Shown: positions 42,201 through 44,409 of the stretch, one piece after another
Layout of the letters: every line of letters begins with the position of its first letter
How positions within the stretch are numbered: position 1 is the first letter of the stretch
Assembly (NCBI GenBank): GCA_022711395.1
Contig: JAKLFA010000005.1
Location: 1-44,409, forward strand
From: Candidatus Omnitrophota bacterium
Lineage (GTDB): Bacteria; Omnitrophota; Gorgyraeia; Zapsychrales; JANLHA01
DNA: 44,409 nt
Direction of reading: 5' to 3'
The notes under the pieces: generated by a model
Databases searched by the model: none
What the model was told of the DNA's origin: nothing
What the model saw: only the letters and a program-made list of their open reading frames with translations
Made by a program: the position numbers and the translations under genes

Positions 42201-44409
42201 CCTGGCCGCGCCTGTTGAATGGGACTGAGCTTTGGAGAGAATTTATTAAGATCAACAATGGCCGGGAACCTGCGGTCATTGAATTAAGCGGAGATATCCA
42301 TGCGCTGCGGGACGATCTGGCGGGGCAATTATCACGCCTTTCGGACCGGGAGATGGTCTATGTGTATCTTACGATCAAACTCGCAACCAAGACCTATCAC
42401 GGCGTCACCATTAACCGGGCGGGCACCTTGCTCAAGCACAGAAGCGTTGTCCGGTATTTCAAAGAAGGCGGCTGTTTAGACGGCGCGCATTTCATTCTTT
42501 CGGTTATCGAAGACCGGTTAAGAAAAAATATCCATTGGAAATATGTTATGGTCGGAAACCGAAAGGAAGCAACGCTTCCGCTGCTGCGCGACAAGGGATT
42601 GATGAGGCAGGTTTTTGCAAACTTTGAATCTGCTTTAAGGGAGAAGTTTTCAAATTGGACCATGTCGGCCCTGACCTCAGACAACGCCACGAGATCATTT
42701 ATGGAGAGACTAGCTCCTTTATCAGAGGAAGAGGAAGACGCGCGCTGCCTGACATATCTGCGCGTTTATGAACCGATTGAGTCTGAAACAACATTCATTA
42801 CGATCCGCAGGATCTCAGCCCTGCAAGAAACTAATGCCGCGATCCTGTCCGCGGCGGAATCAGACGCGCTTTATCAGCAGGCAAGCGAGGTCGCGGAGCA
42901 GTCTAAACAAGGACATTTGATCGGGCATCTGCGCGCTCTGCATGGCGAGGCCCGCGATCGGTTAAGCCGGTCGGTGGTTGAGACGGACTGGGCCTTGAGC
43001 GAAAGGCTTTATCAGGAGTTCGTTGTTCAGAAGCGTAAAGCGGCCGAAGAGTTCGCTGAATTTGAGCTGGTCGAACCGGTCTTGGCCCGTCGGGAAGAGG
43101 CCGGGCGCATGGGTGAAGAAGTGCTGGGCGCTTCCAAAGGCCATATTGAGTATGCGGGCTTAGTCGGCGCCGGTGGAACAGGTTCGGGCCTGAAGTTCGC
43201 TGATGAAGAGGGCAATCCTCTGCCGAAGGGCGAATTTCCGGCGACACCGGTCAGCGGCAAGAGCCTGTATTTAAGCCTGATCGAAAAGATGCGCGCTGCC
43301 GCAAGAAGCTTCGGGCATAAAAATATGTATCCGCTCATTTTTATGATCAGCAATAAAACGGATGTTGAGACGATGCGCTTTATCCAGGCGCTCGCGATCT
43401 GGCCGGAGGTCAGGACGCGCGTGATGTTCGTGATGCAGAAACATCTGCCGGCATTGCTGCGGGCTCCTGGCTCAGCGGAGGACGGGCGGGCCGTTCTGGA
43501 GGCCAAGGACCGTTTGAACCTGGGCGGCGCCGGGCATGGGGACGCGATCGATTATGTTCTGAATCCTGATGAACATGTGGCCGGCCAGGTCTGGTCGGAA
43601 GAAACGAATGATTTTGTGAATACGGAAGTGGTCGGCTGGCTCGAAGGGTTGGGCGTGAAATATGTTCAGTATATGAACGTGGATAACCTGCTTGTTCCGG
43701 TCGCGGATAAGTATTTTGTCGGAGAACATGTCCTGAGCCGCGATGAAGAATTCGAAAAGAGGACGCGGCGGGCGCACATCTCGCTGGCCTTGATCCGCAA
43801 GACCCAGCCGGCGGAGGTGAAAGACCCGAAGACCGGCGCTATGGTCAAGACATTCAAAGACCGCCTCGGGAACGTTATTCTCGTTAATGGATTTAAGGAA
43901 TCCGTGGACTACGGAGACGCGACGCTCCAGATCAACGCCTCTCCTTATGGAGACCCGAGCATGCGCCTTATTACGATACGCAGCATCCCTGGGTCTACGC
44001 CGATCGATTTTTCTCTGGCTGAGAAGACAGACAAGAATGAAGACGGCGAAGAAGTGAAAATTTATAAGTTCGAGCGCTCCAGCGGCAGCAAGAAGCGTTA
44101 CGGCATTGAGATGGGTTATGAAGGCGACGACGTGTTCGCGTCGATCAAGAAGCGCGACCAGGACGCCAAGGCCGAGACGCCGGCGACCTCCAAGGCCCTG
44201 CAGTCCCTTCATTGGTGGAAACGCCTTGAGGCGGCCAAGATGTGTTGGAAGCCTTCCGAAGAAGTCCTGCTGGAACTTCCGTGGGACGCGGATTATATCA
44301 GCGATGAGGAATTGAAACGCCGCATGGCGGAGTTGAAAATCCCCGATGCGCCGCGCGAACATGCCAGGATCCTTGTTTCTGATGATTGGGGACATCTGGA
44401 GTTCAGTTT
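2..44409 (+). CDS. Giant multidomain protein, partial at both ends (about 14,800 codons in window)
   Basis: Codons starting at base 2 read without any stop through the entire window; neither the start nor the stop codon is inside it. Spot checks of the codons at many places (1261, 2221, 5581, 9601, 14881, 20221, 30001, 33961, 38101, 42841) give one consistent frame. The translation is a chain of recognisable domains, each of typical stand-alone length, joined by short polar linkers that carry a TNAAVL-type motif. Several modules begin with signal-peptide, Tat, lipobox or membrane segments, as if complete genes had been fused head to tail. Giant genes of this kind are known from Omnitrophota; that assignment here is inference. 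The product could be a membrane- or surface-associated megaprotein, a polyprotein processed at the motif, or a mixture. No regulatory element is visible because the window starts and ends inside the gene. Individual modules are described below. Confidence 0.93.
287..760 (+). repeat. Tandem repeat copy 1
   Basis: First copy of the duplicated unit. It aligns with copy 2 from the amphipathic WLK segment (about 371) through SVVHTSSSHEQ (about 494) to AWQEFRAAVE and a Trp-containing tail. Differences are mostly conservative, plus a short indel between VAKEQ.RVEE and SVVH. Confidence 0.8.
880..1318 (+). repeat. Tandem repeat copy 2
   Basis: Second copy of the duplicated unit, about 190 residues downstream of copy 1. 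The VVHTSSSHEQ block and the FEGKL, DRMGKT and AAWQEFRAAVE blocks are kept almost unchanged, and several stretches are also nearly identical at the DNA level, which suggests a fairly recent duplication or gene conversion. Confidence 0.8.
1361..2191 (+). other. Tat/lipobox-led zincin-like metallopeptidase module
   Basis: The module (277 residues) starts right after TNSAVL with SRRNF, a Tat-type twin arginine, then a hydrophobic stretch ending in LASGC, a lipobox. That is a lipoprotein signal in the middle of a polypeptide. A helical region follows, then MVHEAVHW (HEAVH at 1874-1888), which fits the HExxH zinc-binding pattern of gluzincin/zincin peptidases. A downstream Glu in PVEQEAYG about 25-30 residues later is a plausible third ligand. 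By family knowledge such proteins are exported peptidases or lysis-type enzymes. No close family is recognised, and the peptidase role is inferred from the motif alone. The next motif (TNAAVM) closes the module at 2192. Confidence 0.6.
2263..2279. repeat. Perfect 7-bp hairpin with 3-base loop inside a linker
   Basis: GACCGCG, AAA loop, CGCGGTC: a perfect GC-rich stem within coding sequence of a linker. No U-run follows on either side, so a terminator is unlikely. It could be a relic of non-coding DNA that was fused into the ORF. Confidence 0.55.
2420..2458 (+). repeat. Thr/Asp low-complexity stretch
   Basis: A run of ACA, GAC and ACT codons encodes alternating Thr and Asp with a few Arg, Asn and Val. 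It follows the ANAAVT motif copy at 2354 and precedes a Pro-rich stretch; probably an extended, disordered linker. Confidence 0.7.
2798..3781 (+). other. Single-TM module with phosphodiester-glycosidase (NAGPA)-like domain
   Basis: A charged N-terminus is followed by one hydrophobic segment (about 2888-2950, LGWTLAGLLAIVLMAL). The downstream part resembles the phosphodiester glycosidase/NAGPA (DUF2233-related) fold: INAHYYSYD takes the place of the usual N-G-x-F/Y-F opening, VQAGPMSLQNGQ matches the VQAGPMLVxNG block, a self-glorifying strand pair follows, and LGFKSAMVVDAGSRG replaces the usual LDGGGS end. Known relatives hydrolyse sugar phosphodiesters outside the cytoplasm. The DGGGS-to-DAGSRG change leaves activity uncertain. 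Length (328 residues) fits a membrane-anchored, extracytoplasmic protein. Confidence 0.65.
3800..4543 (+). other. Single-TM module of unknown function
   Basis: After a polar start (many Asn, Thr and Arg) there is one clear transmembrane or signal-anchor segment (about 3860-3920, VFGAAIIGMLLVAGG). The rest (about 200 residues) is soluble, with beta-rich and helical stretches, and ends in a Glu/Pro/Tyr-rich tail before TNPAVL at 4544. No catalytic motif is recognised. The layout, motif then short polar leader then TM, repeats that of other modules here. Confidence 0.55.
4562..5185 (+). other. Dephospho-CoA kinase-like P-loop module
   Basis: Walker A is GPVASGKS at 4610-4633, placed near the start as in CoaE. 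VEVDQISRDL matches the CoaE D-x-D-x-(I/L)-xR region, FIDSALLHKFG matches the D-x-PLL-E block, an EEERRNRN segment fits the lid, and TIDNNGTKEEL matches the IxNxGs..eL C-terminal signature. At 208 residues it has the full family length. CoaE phosphorylates dephospho-CoA in the last step of coenzyme A synthesis. The usual HP-x-V segment reads MVPFVAG here, so substrate specificity may differ. The module is flanked by TNPAVL (4544) and ANAAVL (5186), the only neighbours visible to its function. Confidence 0.75.
5204..5629 (+). other. Cupin-fold module
   Basis: The module has 142 residues. A beta-rich core carries HYHTPAPDQ (candidate metal ligands), QEILYVISGQIKA (the typical E.lyVlsG.i strand pair), GEFVLFAQAHNIEF and a final strand. 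This fits a small single-domain cupin such as the WbuC/FdtA-type or dTDP-sugar-related proteins. Such proteins bind a metal or a sugar ligand; the substrate here is unknown. Confidence 0.6.
5648..7006 (+). other. Pentein-fold deiminase/amidinotransferase-like module
   Basis: 453 residues. Pentein signatures appear in order: an N-terminal IRDLF segment, FEGGDLVF (E-G-G-D at 6134-6145), FFHLDTF (His at 6368) and, near the end, GGYRCATNE (candidate nucleophile Cys at 6953). These match the guanidino-modifying superfamily (agmatine deiminase, arginine deiminase, DDAH, peptidylarginine deiminase). The Glu, His, Asp and Cys expected for catalysis are all present, so it may be active on an arginine-like substrate; which one is unknown. 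RNSSVL closes the module at 7007. Confidence 0.75.
7025..7048 (+). other. Eight-residue spacer between two adjacent motif copies
   Basis: RNSSVL (7007) and TNASVL (7049) are separated by only SPTAVASA. Nothing can fold here. It looks like a seam where a module was deleted or where two module ends with their own motifs were joined. Confidence 0.7.
7067..7645 (+). other. CheD-like (glutamine deamidase fold) module
   Basis: 193 residues. GGLIDCVCC (first Cys at 7223) followed by ILLDPARQEAALFHVLP (His at 7274) reproduces the CheD pattern GLGSCV...D...G..H.mLP. Further on, FHGG, SIGITQVVTDVDPRWLGRDI and GGLAVAAS match the N...iG...D.GG..GR...f...G.v.v part. CheD deamidates or demethylates chemoreceptor glutamines; its relatives share the CNF1/YfiH-type Cys-His site. 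No chemotaxis gene is visible nearby, so the substrate is unknown. The Cys-His pair looks intact. Confidence 0.55.
7664..8884 (+). other. Nucleotidyltransferase-fold module
   Basis: 407 residues. After about 170 helical residues of unknown role, the segment VVYGSYIYGFRVNPSDLDII (8228-8281) gives the GS...D-x-D signature of the Pol-beta-like nucleotidyltransferase superfamily (8234-8278). A later ELDVKFVT supplies a possible third carboxylate. The C-terminal half is helical, as in HEPN- or KNTase-like helical domains. Such folds transfer NMP to a protein, nucleic acid or small molecule; the acceptor is unknown. Confidence 0.65.
8903..11092 (+). other. Large membrane module with HERLH zincin-like C-terminal region
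   Basis: 730 residues. A His/Asn-rich leader is followed by a signal-peptide-like stretch ending AMAQ (about 8999-9063), then TM segments near 9113-9175, 9635-9785 (two), a second signal-like segment near 9947-10010 and a TM near 10049-10115, about six hydrophobic spans in all. The soluble C-terminal half contains VHERLHLYM (HERLH at 10655-10669), an HExxH zinc-peptidase pattern, with SEMESLAETF about 45 residues later offering a third acidic ligand. It may therefore be a membrane-bound metallopeptidase, but no family is recognised. The second signal-like segment suggests that two ancestral proteins were joined here without a motif copy. Confidence 0.55.
11111..11749 (+). other. SAM-dependent methyltransferase-like module
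   Basis: 213 residues. VRVVDIGAGHGLGL (motif I; VDIGAGHG at 11309-11332) is the classic Rossmann SAM-binding loop. An acidic GYGISLTEF (end of strand 2), NLVVSIAG (motif IV position) and GVVYYQI (post IV) follow in the right order. It is a complete class I methyltransferase core by length. The substrate is unknown. Confidence 0.7.
11768..12571 (+). other. 2H-phosphoesterase-like module with second His replaced
   Basis: 268 residues. NFHVTICAV (HVT at 12107-12115) matches the first H-x-[TS] of the 2H (LigT/cyclic phosphodiesterase) superfamily. The second signature is expected as H-x-[TS]-LGR; here VFVNISLGRL (NIS at 12374-12382) has Asn in place of His. The surrounding strands fit the fold. 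With one catalytic His missing, it may bind rather than cleave RNA- or nucleotide-type phosphodiesters. The assignment is by pattern only. Confidence 0.5.
12590..13198 (+). other. RsbT/RsbW-type histidine-kinase-like ATPase module
   Basis: 203 residues. The N box is VRELVTNVWKFAHEG (Asn at 12923), G1 is IDRGPGIEDL (13013-13042) and G2 is THGLGLASL (about 13076-13102). The final segment GFNIRSIVNEGVRVEVHL matches the df.i.S..g.Gt.v end of anti-sigma-type GHKL kinases such as RsbT. These phosphorylate STAS-domain proteins in partner-switching. No STAS or PP2C domain is visible in the window. A degenerate motif (DANVLL at 13199) closes the module. Confidence 0.7.
13217..13978 (+). other. Multi-span membrane segment led by a signal-peptide-like stretch
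   Basis: The stretch opens with a signal-peptide-like PLVIASAAGMMLFVSPLHA (about 13238-13294), then hydrophobic spans near 13367-13420, 13559-13700 (two), 13745-13795 and 13826-13890. A Lys/Arg/Asp-rich tail leads straight into the Tat motif at 13979. No transporter or enzyme family is recognised. It probably anchors the chain and positions the downstream hydrolase. Confidence 0.6.
13979..14860 (+). other. Tat signal plus lytic-transglycosylase/lysozyme-like domain
   Basis: SRRRFLK (13979-13999) followed by a hydrophobic AMAGLTATVIVG is a textbook twin-arginine signal in mid-chain. The downstream domain reads VDAYLLASIIFYEQAD, with Glu at 14306 in the position of the catalytic Glu of SLT/goose-type lysozyme folds (the ..lllaiiy.Es pattern), and TTSVGVAQMWP (14372-14398) matching the s.G..Qi.p block that follows. 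Later helices are consistent with the fold. Such enzymes cleave the peptidoglycan glycan strand outside the cytoplasm, in line with the Tat leader. The role could be self-wall remodelling or attack on other cells. TNPAVL at 14861 ends it. Confidence 0.65.
14879..15406 (+). other. Signal-led two-TM small module, unknown
   Basis: After SKERAK there is an in-frame Met (14909) followed by a classical signal peptide, hydrophobic AFSLFAAAVLGIAVE and ending ASAQ, which looks like the preserved start of a once free-standing exported protein. A Gln/Ser-rich region and two adjacent TM segments (about 15215-15330) follow, then an Arg/Lys-rich tail. No family is recognised. Confidence 0.55.
15425..15829 (+). 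other. Unknown helical module
   Basis: 135 residues between MNSSVL (15407) and TNSAVL (15830). It is mostly helical, with Cys pairs (RRQCCDF and ACLVCDAL) that could bind a metal, though the spacing matches no motif I know. No function can be assigned. Confidence 0.5.
15848..17209 (+). other. ROK-family sugar kinase-like domain with N-terminal extension
   Basis: About 120 residues of unknown fold come first (15848-16216). Then VVVGVNIGSTYTRAAV (about 16223-16270) gives the phosphate-1 loop of the actin/hexokinase superfamily, AVGVGTVGFV the next strand, VEMDSKVAALGE the region corresponding to the ROK D-x-N/A-A block, VKLGTAMAGKTI the phosphate-2 loop and TTIVLAGKNLEG the adenosine loop. This is the order of ROK kinases or repressors that act on glucose, N-acetylmannosamine and similar sugars. 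The usual CxCGxxGC zinc site is not seen, and DxGxT reads NIGST. The domain continues without a motif into the next one. Confidence 0.65.
17210..19165 (+). other. Kinase-like region with degenerate P-loop, fused to the ROK domain
   Basis: A helical region leads to VIIRIDGRPGNRKS (GRPGNRKS at 18026-18049). This has the shape of a Walker A motif but Arg replaces the Gly before Lys-Ser. EVNEYKRPNLWSYD, then VILVEGTVIELYV and IYIESIEPRRMEYLL, follow in the order of uridine-kinase/PRK-type P-loop kinases (base, strand, lid). YRTDVARRNADVVIDT resembles the N..aD.vi. end. The remaining approx. 250 residues are helical and unknown. A nucleoside or sugar kinase ancestry is inferred; the altered P-loop makes activity doubtful. 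Confidence 0.45.
19184..20203 (+). other. Unknown region ending in an AIR-synthase/SelD C-terminal-like fragment
   Basis: The first approx. 220 residues are unidentified; a FELIAGSHLLG...DEHAL stretch faintly recalls a broken HExxH site. Near 19960-20130, ILGLPNSLDTDTMALQDFLSS then VPVVGGHTITSQDMAYTLILVEV (GGH at 20072-20080) matches the EAG...vGGHti.d.e..ygl.v.G.v segment of SelD/ThiL-type proteins. It is a partial domain placed just before a full SelD-like domain, so it may be a duplicated fragment. Confidence 0.45.
20204..21280 (+). other. selD-like: Selenophosphate synthetase (SelD)-like domain
   Basis: The opening VIGGLQGCAAKYPAEKLDQIL matches the SelD N-terminal block with its active-site Cys (20255) and Lys. 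HVKDDVVLYYL replaces DDAAVY, GRTAIVHALSDLYAKGIRP matches riAAaNALSDvyAMGg.P, SNVKEGDWLILTKPLGTGV is nearly canonical, ATDITGFGFIGHLLEM matches TDvTGFGLlGHl.em, and LLYDAQTSGGLLIAV matches LLfDpQTSGGLLiav. At about 355 residues the domain is complete. SelD makes selenophosphate from selenide and ATP. The TTD..P and GGHS blocks read SVD and GGYQ here, so metal or ATP binding may be weakened. It runs directly into a HAD domain. Confidence 0.8.
21281..22474 (+). other. HAD-superfamily phosphatase-like domain fused to SelD
   Basis: Motif I is MFDVDGTLFD (FDVDGT at 21410-21427) and motif II is GFVTANLS (Thr in place). A large cap-like insertion follows, then INYGRVKKSTAVLDMI supplies the motif III Lys and FVFFFGDEYM the G-D of motif IV. 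The order and the Cof/SPP-type cap position suggest a phosphomannomutase- or sucrose-phosphatase-type HAD. Substrate unknown. No motif copy separates it from SelD; TNASVL (22475) follows. Confidence 0.7.
22493..22696 (+). other. Short coiled-coil-like spacer module
   Basis: 68 residues between TNASVL (22475) and VNSAVL (22697). A Glu/Lys/Leu helix (MEAEIEALDRKIAELKAL) could form a short coiled coil. The end is Gly/Ser/Asn-rich (GSTNTAGEN). No enzyme domain fits this length. Confidence 0.6.
22715..24541 (+). other. DUF1152-like module with long helical C-terminus
   Basis: 609 residues. VHIITAGGGGDVLGGIFMA (AGGGGDV at 22826-22846) matches the start of DUF1152 proteins, followed by FTTNLKRGEENPKGGPTP in place of their ER..D..PGP block and ILDISPGSRALAKAY as the D-g-G-DsL region. 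The first approx. 300 residues match this family; the last 300 are helical and unidentified. The biochemical role of DUF1152 is not established. TNAAVL closes the module at 24542. Confidence 0.6.
24560..25513 (+). other. GDP-hexose phosphorylase-like (HIT/GalT superfamily) module
   Basis: 318 residues. VIVNGSPHSRGHSLLVPAP matches the NvSP...GH.LLvP block, and FGNSLWAGASMNSKHFQIYF (about 25016-25075) matches the FNS.GA.AT.NHLHFQ.y block of plant VTC2 and animal GDP-D-glucose phosphorylase. The HxHxQ motif reads S-K-H-F-Q: the second His (25055) and Gln (25061) are kept, the first His is lost. In GalT-type enzymes the second His carries the covalent nucleotidyl group, so activity is possible. 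Likely role: phosphorolysis or transfer of a nucleotide-hexose. Confidence 0.7.
25532..26512 (+). other. Cytidine/deoxycytidylate deaminase-fold module
   Basis: The first approx. 130 residues form a CDA-superfamily domain: VIHAEKNAIL (His 25694, Glu 25700) and TSLEPCDSCARWI (PCDSC at 25778-25792) give the zinc His, the proton-shuttle Glu and the two zinc Cys. This is the pattern of TadA, dCMP deaminase and RibD N-terminal domains. The site looks intact. The remaining approx. 200 residues are helical with a last Rossmann-like VVLIGSYEGRQKVKEYFD stretch, perhaps a nucleotide-binding or cytidylyltransferase-like piece. Substrate unknown. Confidence 0.75.
26531..27709 (+). other. Membrane plus Cys-cluster plus HemK-like methyltransferase module
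   Basis: Two hydrophobic spans (about 26630-26690 and 26705-26820) precede a compact Cys/His cluster, KCDCHLGCSGC (Cys at 26903, 26909, 26921, 26930; His 26912), probably a metal site. The C-terminal domain has LRVLVLGSGSGID (27116-27154, SAM motif I), IDVLDIDSKCIVATRDNI (strand 2 and the N after it) and AFFNIPNIQ (27407-27433), in the place of the NPPY motif of PrmC/HemK-type methyltransferases. NPPY is altered to NIPN. It may be a membrane-tethered methyltransferase; the substrate is unknown. Confidence 0.6.
27728..28915 (+). other. Two-TM module with GNAT-like acetyltransferase fold
   Basis: Two hydrophobic spans (about 27812-27880 and 27885-27975) open the module. Near the end, LRGVLIDKQLRGNGGLRLML (acetyl-CoA loop, RGNGG at 28547-28561), AEVPGNLLLAKVLFADFGFVP (the N..a..ly...GF signature) fits GNAT N-acetyltransferases. 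The middle part is unassigned. Acceptor unknown. The upstream boundary is the weak KNSSAL at 27710 and the downstream one VNSSVV at 28916. Confidence 0.55.
28934..30223 (+). other. Unknown soluble module with Gly-rich tail
   Basis: 430 residues. The first approx. 350 are mixed alpha/beta with no family I recognise; IEEMLHI occupies a place where an HExxH could once have been, but this is weak. The tail (30026-30097) is a Gly/Ala/Ser-rich string and reads as a plausible coiled coil in the +1 frame (see findings). SNSAVL (30224) ends it. Confidence 0.5.
30026..30097 (+). repeat. Gly/Ala/Ser-rich linker
   Basis: In the main frame this stretch encodes almost only Gly, Ala, Ser, Val and Glu. It looks like a flexible tether ahead of the SNSAVL boundary. 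The next frame over reads as a charged Glu/Lys/Arg helix that ends in a stop at 30126-30128. Confidence 0.7.
30242..32056 (+). other. YvcK/GlmR-CofD family-like module
   Basis: 605 residues. After approx. 100 helical residues, LRIVVFRGGTGAVQITKLLKKL (GGTG at 30575-30586) matches rIVvfGGGTG...ll..Lk, VHIVLGATDDGRSWFIG matches ..IVtvaDdGGSsg.lr, IPDAGKCLLDLA matches .ppGDir.cL.aL., and YANTTLESNQGSALIVPGI (about 31540-31595) matches yGPGSLyTSiiP.l. TALNLVERIYRYVSG fits the end. YvcK/GlmR binds UDP-N-acetylglucosamine and controls carbon flux into peptidoglycan; CofD transfers phospholactate or related groups. The first Gly of GGGTG is Arg here. The end merges into the frame problem at 32056. 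Confidence 0.75.
32041..32556 (+). pseudogene. Out-of-frame module: natural protein reading is one base earlier than the main frame
   Basis: The main frame stays open here but reads as Ser/Arg/Thr-rich nonsense. Codons starting at positions equal to 1 modulo 3 (first ATG 32122, stop 32554-32556) give a normal-looking globular protein with EHWAGDTYLRTRYPQ, NHEYAFIIRRNGEV and ETCEFIRDKINDFLQ. In that frame a motif-like TNTAAAAV starts at 32056. The main frame resumes with TNSAVL at 32528. So a linker-to-linker module is displaced by compensating shifts near 32040-32120 and 32505-32528. Sequencing indels, true mutations or programmed shifting are all possible. The family of the hidden module is not recognised. 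Confidence 0.7.
32546..32617 (+). other. 24-residue spacer between two motif copies
   Basis: Only SGREDPLSAVEAG and a basic helix-like end separate TNSAVL (32528) and TNPAVL (32618). Too short to fold as a domain. Confidence 0.65.
32636..33259 (+). other. Unknown alpha/beta module
   Basis: 208 residues between TNPAVL (32618) and TNSAVL (33260). Helical N-terminal half, a beta-rich middle, then SWSPDEMRAELGLGAKARLSR, which looks like a small helical DNA- or protein-binding helix, and a Tyr-rich tail (RYYYDETQKRFYYS). No family is recognised. Confidence 0.5.
33278..35014 (+). other. Lipoprotein-signal, transglutaminase-like and TPR module
   Basis: 579 residues. Right after TNSAVL come a hydrophobic LAAGLAGLVALSGC and charged residues: a lipoprotein signal with lipobox. 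A helical region follows, then QCVSRSVFIVILGSSFG (Cys 33719), EHAAVVVHL (His 33845) and VIVADAALN (Asp 33893), a Cys-His-Asp set in the order of transglutaminase-like/SirB1-type domains. From about 34034 to 35000 about nine 34-residue TPR repeats follow (pattern A...RG..y...g...eA..dyt.Ai.ldp). SirB1-type proteins pair a broken transglutaminase core with TPRs in the same order. The DNA is visibly more A/T-rich than its neighbours, which suggests later acquisition. Confidence 0.75.
34034..35000 (+). repeat. Array of about nine TPR repeats
   Basis: Repeated 34-residue units with DYTKAIELDPK-type ends and AYYSRG/AYNNRG-type starts. Units are close to each other in sequence, several nearly identical (DYTKAID, DYTKAVE), so the array probably grew by recent internal duplication. 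It is a protein-protein interaction scaffold by family knowledge. Confidence 0.85.
35033..35185 (+). other. Linker with small inverted repeat
   Basis: About 50 residues, Trp/Arg/Pro-rich and unlike a folded domain, between TNGAAL (35015) and TSAAVV (35186). At DNA level it carries a perfect 10-bp inverted repeat and short words shared with the linker at 32089-32146 (see findings). It looks like captured non-coding or mobile repeat DNA. Confidence 0.55.
35079..35144. repeat. 10-bp perfect inverted repeat (CGAGGGGAGA / TCTCCCCTCG), 46-bp spacer
   Basis: CGAGGGGAGA at 35079-35088 and its exact reverse complement at 35135-35144. The shape is that of a small palindromic (REP- or MITE-like) element. 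It is inside coding sequence in a linker; the reading frame is kept. Confidence 0.65.
35204..35641 (+). other. Small helical module, unknown
   Basis: 146 residues, mostly amphipathic helices (VVSKTNTEDQVIQALV, HSESALNRARAIDLVM, DQIEAARIVRELL), which suggests a HEAT-like or all-helical scaffold. No catalytic motif. It stands between the TPR module and the VTC domain. Confidence 0.45.
35660..36445 (+). other. VTC domain (polyphosphate-polymerase tunnel fold)
   Basis: 262 residues, full VTC length. RIEFKYLVEL (35678 on), LDSYSKKRPENGYRYPIFSVYLD, LTTYYATLDGLKNRFKLRVRWY, VFFEIKRK (about 35912-35935), KHRGMVKRE, and YYRKAYMPREGGNHLRITFDHDL match the VTC4-type block order: tunnel Lys and Arg, and the metal-ligand Glu (FEIKRK). 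VTC proteins polymerise polyphosphate from ATP or act as polyphosphate-binding regulators. Bacterial VTC domains are known but usually stand alone with a membrane part. Key residues look kept. Confidence 0.85.
36464..38101 (+). other. glgA-like: Glycogen/starch synthase (GT5) module
   Basis: 546 residues, full GlgA length. VGGIADVAQGLPEAI (about 36512-36556) matches K-x-GGL-DV...LP..L, LFLADWQSGLI the DWHt block, VITVSENYANEIM the TVS..YA.E block, GVLNGTPSEW the GI.NGID...W block, SRLVSQKGVSLF the sRl..QKG.dL block, FPSLYEPAGTLYKGSVNMV the PS.fEPCGl.Q..a block and ARLTGGLIE the GGL.DTV block. GT5 enzymes add ADP- or UDP-glucose to alpha-1,4-glucan. The Lys of KxGG is Gln (36509), and Cys in EPCG is Ala, so activity is uncertain. 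TNASVL (36446) and TNSAVL (38102) bound it. Confidence 0.88.
38120..38842 (+). other. Unknown module
   Basis: 241 residues, mixed alpha/beta, with a beta-rich RVQAYPVADS ... MILVPYLYSDGTVMVWIKEI centre and a charged helical end. No family is recognised. It lies between the GT5 module and a papain-like/membrane module. Confidence 0.5.
38861..39899 (+). other. Papain-like Cys-His-Asp fold region
   Basis: FVCSLATAALDYLL (Cys 38987), NVEHWFLIVEDI (His 39086) and YVSATDGQF (Asp 39146) follow the C...H...D-x-(T)..QF order of papain/transglutaminase-like cysteine-hydrolase folds, where a helix starts at the Cys and a strand holds the His. D-G-Q-F after the strand fits the usual iD.T..QF end. Spacing is short and plausible. 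The segment after 39300 is not assigned. It reads open into the membrane region that follows. Somewhat A/T-rich compared with its neighbours. Confidence 0.45.
39900..40627 (+). other. Multi-span membrane region, Mpv17/PMP22-like
   Basis: Five or six hydrophobic segments lie between 39905 and 40550. The order EAVTGALGYFVFAVMAQYLNR, WKYCFFVAAFGLFQGPITQVIYNVLE, then AFVPFEFQVLAEQWGYDFIMFGLAAYLML resembles the Mpv17/PMP22 family (..gD...Q.., ..G...GP..h.WY..L, ...fvP...R......W...yLs), but key residues (Trp-Tyr after GP) are replaced. A small-molecule channel role is known for the family in eukaryotes; the link is tentative. The end is Ser/Ala-rich before TNAALV (40628). Confidence 0.4.
40646..41308 (+). 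other. Unknown module
   Basis: 221 residues, beta-rich first half (NLGLFSVISPVCYKVEND, LLLRYKDRRLVEIIGG) and helical end. No motif recognised. Bounded by TNAALV (40628) and TNSAVV (41309). Confidence 0.5.
41327..42178 (+). other. Unknown Rossmann-like module
   Basis: 284 residues. VVYGLGGVDLTNALAITNGGTFYIIDQQG looks like a degenerate nucleotide- or SAM-binding strand-loop-helix followed by an acidic strand end, as in class I methyltransferase-like folds. Later motifs are not clear. Bounded by TNSAVV (41309) and VNSAVA (42179). Confidence 0.45.
42197..42829 (+). other. Unknown module
   Basis: 211 residues. Helical, with ELSGDIHALRDDLAGQL and a long charged C-terminal half; a single Cys in GGCLDGAHF. 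No family recognised. TNAAIL (42830) ends it. Confidence 0.5.
42848..44409 (+). other. UDP-sugar pyrophosphorylase (UDPGP family) module, 3'-truncated
   Basis: 520 residues before the window ends, still open. LVGAGGTGSGL (43160-43192) stands for the LAGGlGTRLG nucleotide loop with two substitutions, PVSGKSLYLSLIEK (PVSGKS) matches PK..lp.g.Sl.......k, GGAGHGDAIDYV (43523-43555, GHGD) matches P-G-H-G-D, YMNVDN (43670-43687) the .NvDN metal site, and FSLAEKTDKNEDG the E....n.k the sugar site. This is the eukaryotic-type UDP-GlcNAc/UDP-glucose pyrophosphorylase family (UAP/UGP, PF01704-like). It makes UDP-sugars from UTP and sugar-1-phosphate. The Arg of GTRLG is Ser, so the P-loop is altered; activity is uncertain. 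Confidence 0.75.

Larger units (their letters stand above)
230..42847 (+). repeat. Dispersed inter-module peptide motif [TVSAG]-N-[ASP]-[AS]-V-[LVM], about 42 copies
   Basis: First base of each in-frame copy: TNAAVL 230, 7646, 11750, 19166, 24542, 35642; TNSAVL 1343, 11093, 15830, 32528, 33260, 38102; TNPAVL 3782, 4544, 14861, 32618; TNASVL 7049, 22475, 36446; TNASVV 12572; TNSAVV 41309; TNSAVT 2780; TNAAVM 2192; TNAAIL 42830; ANAAVL 5186; ANAAVT 2354; VNAAVL 8885; VNSAVL 22697; VNSAVM 26513; VNSAVA 42179; GNAAVL 25514; SNAAVL 38843; SNSAVL 30224; RNSSVL 7007; MNSSVL 15407; VNSSVS 5630; VNSSVV 28916. Weaker: TNAALV 40628, TNGAAL 35015, TSAAVV 35186, KNSSAL 27710, DANVLL 13199. The Asn is nearly invariant. 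Copies lie at domain boundaries, after polar G/Q/D/N/S-rich stretches, and the next residue is often Ser. Codons differ freely between copies (AAC/AAT; GCC/GCG/GCT; TTG/CTT/CTC/CTG/TTA), so the conservation is at protein level. Function unknown: a processing site, a spacer or a folding signal are all possible. Confidence 0.9.
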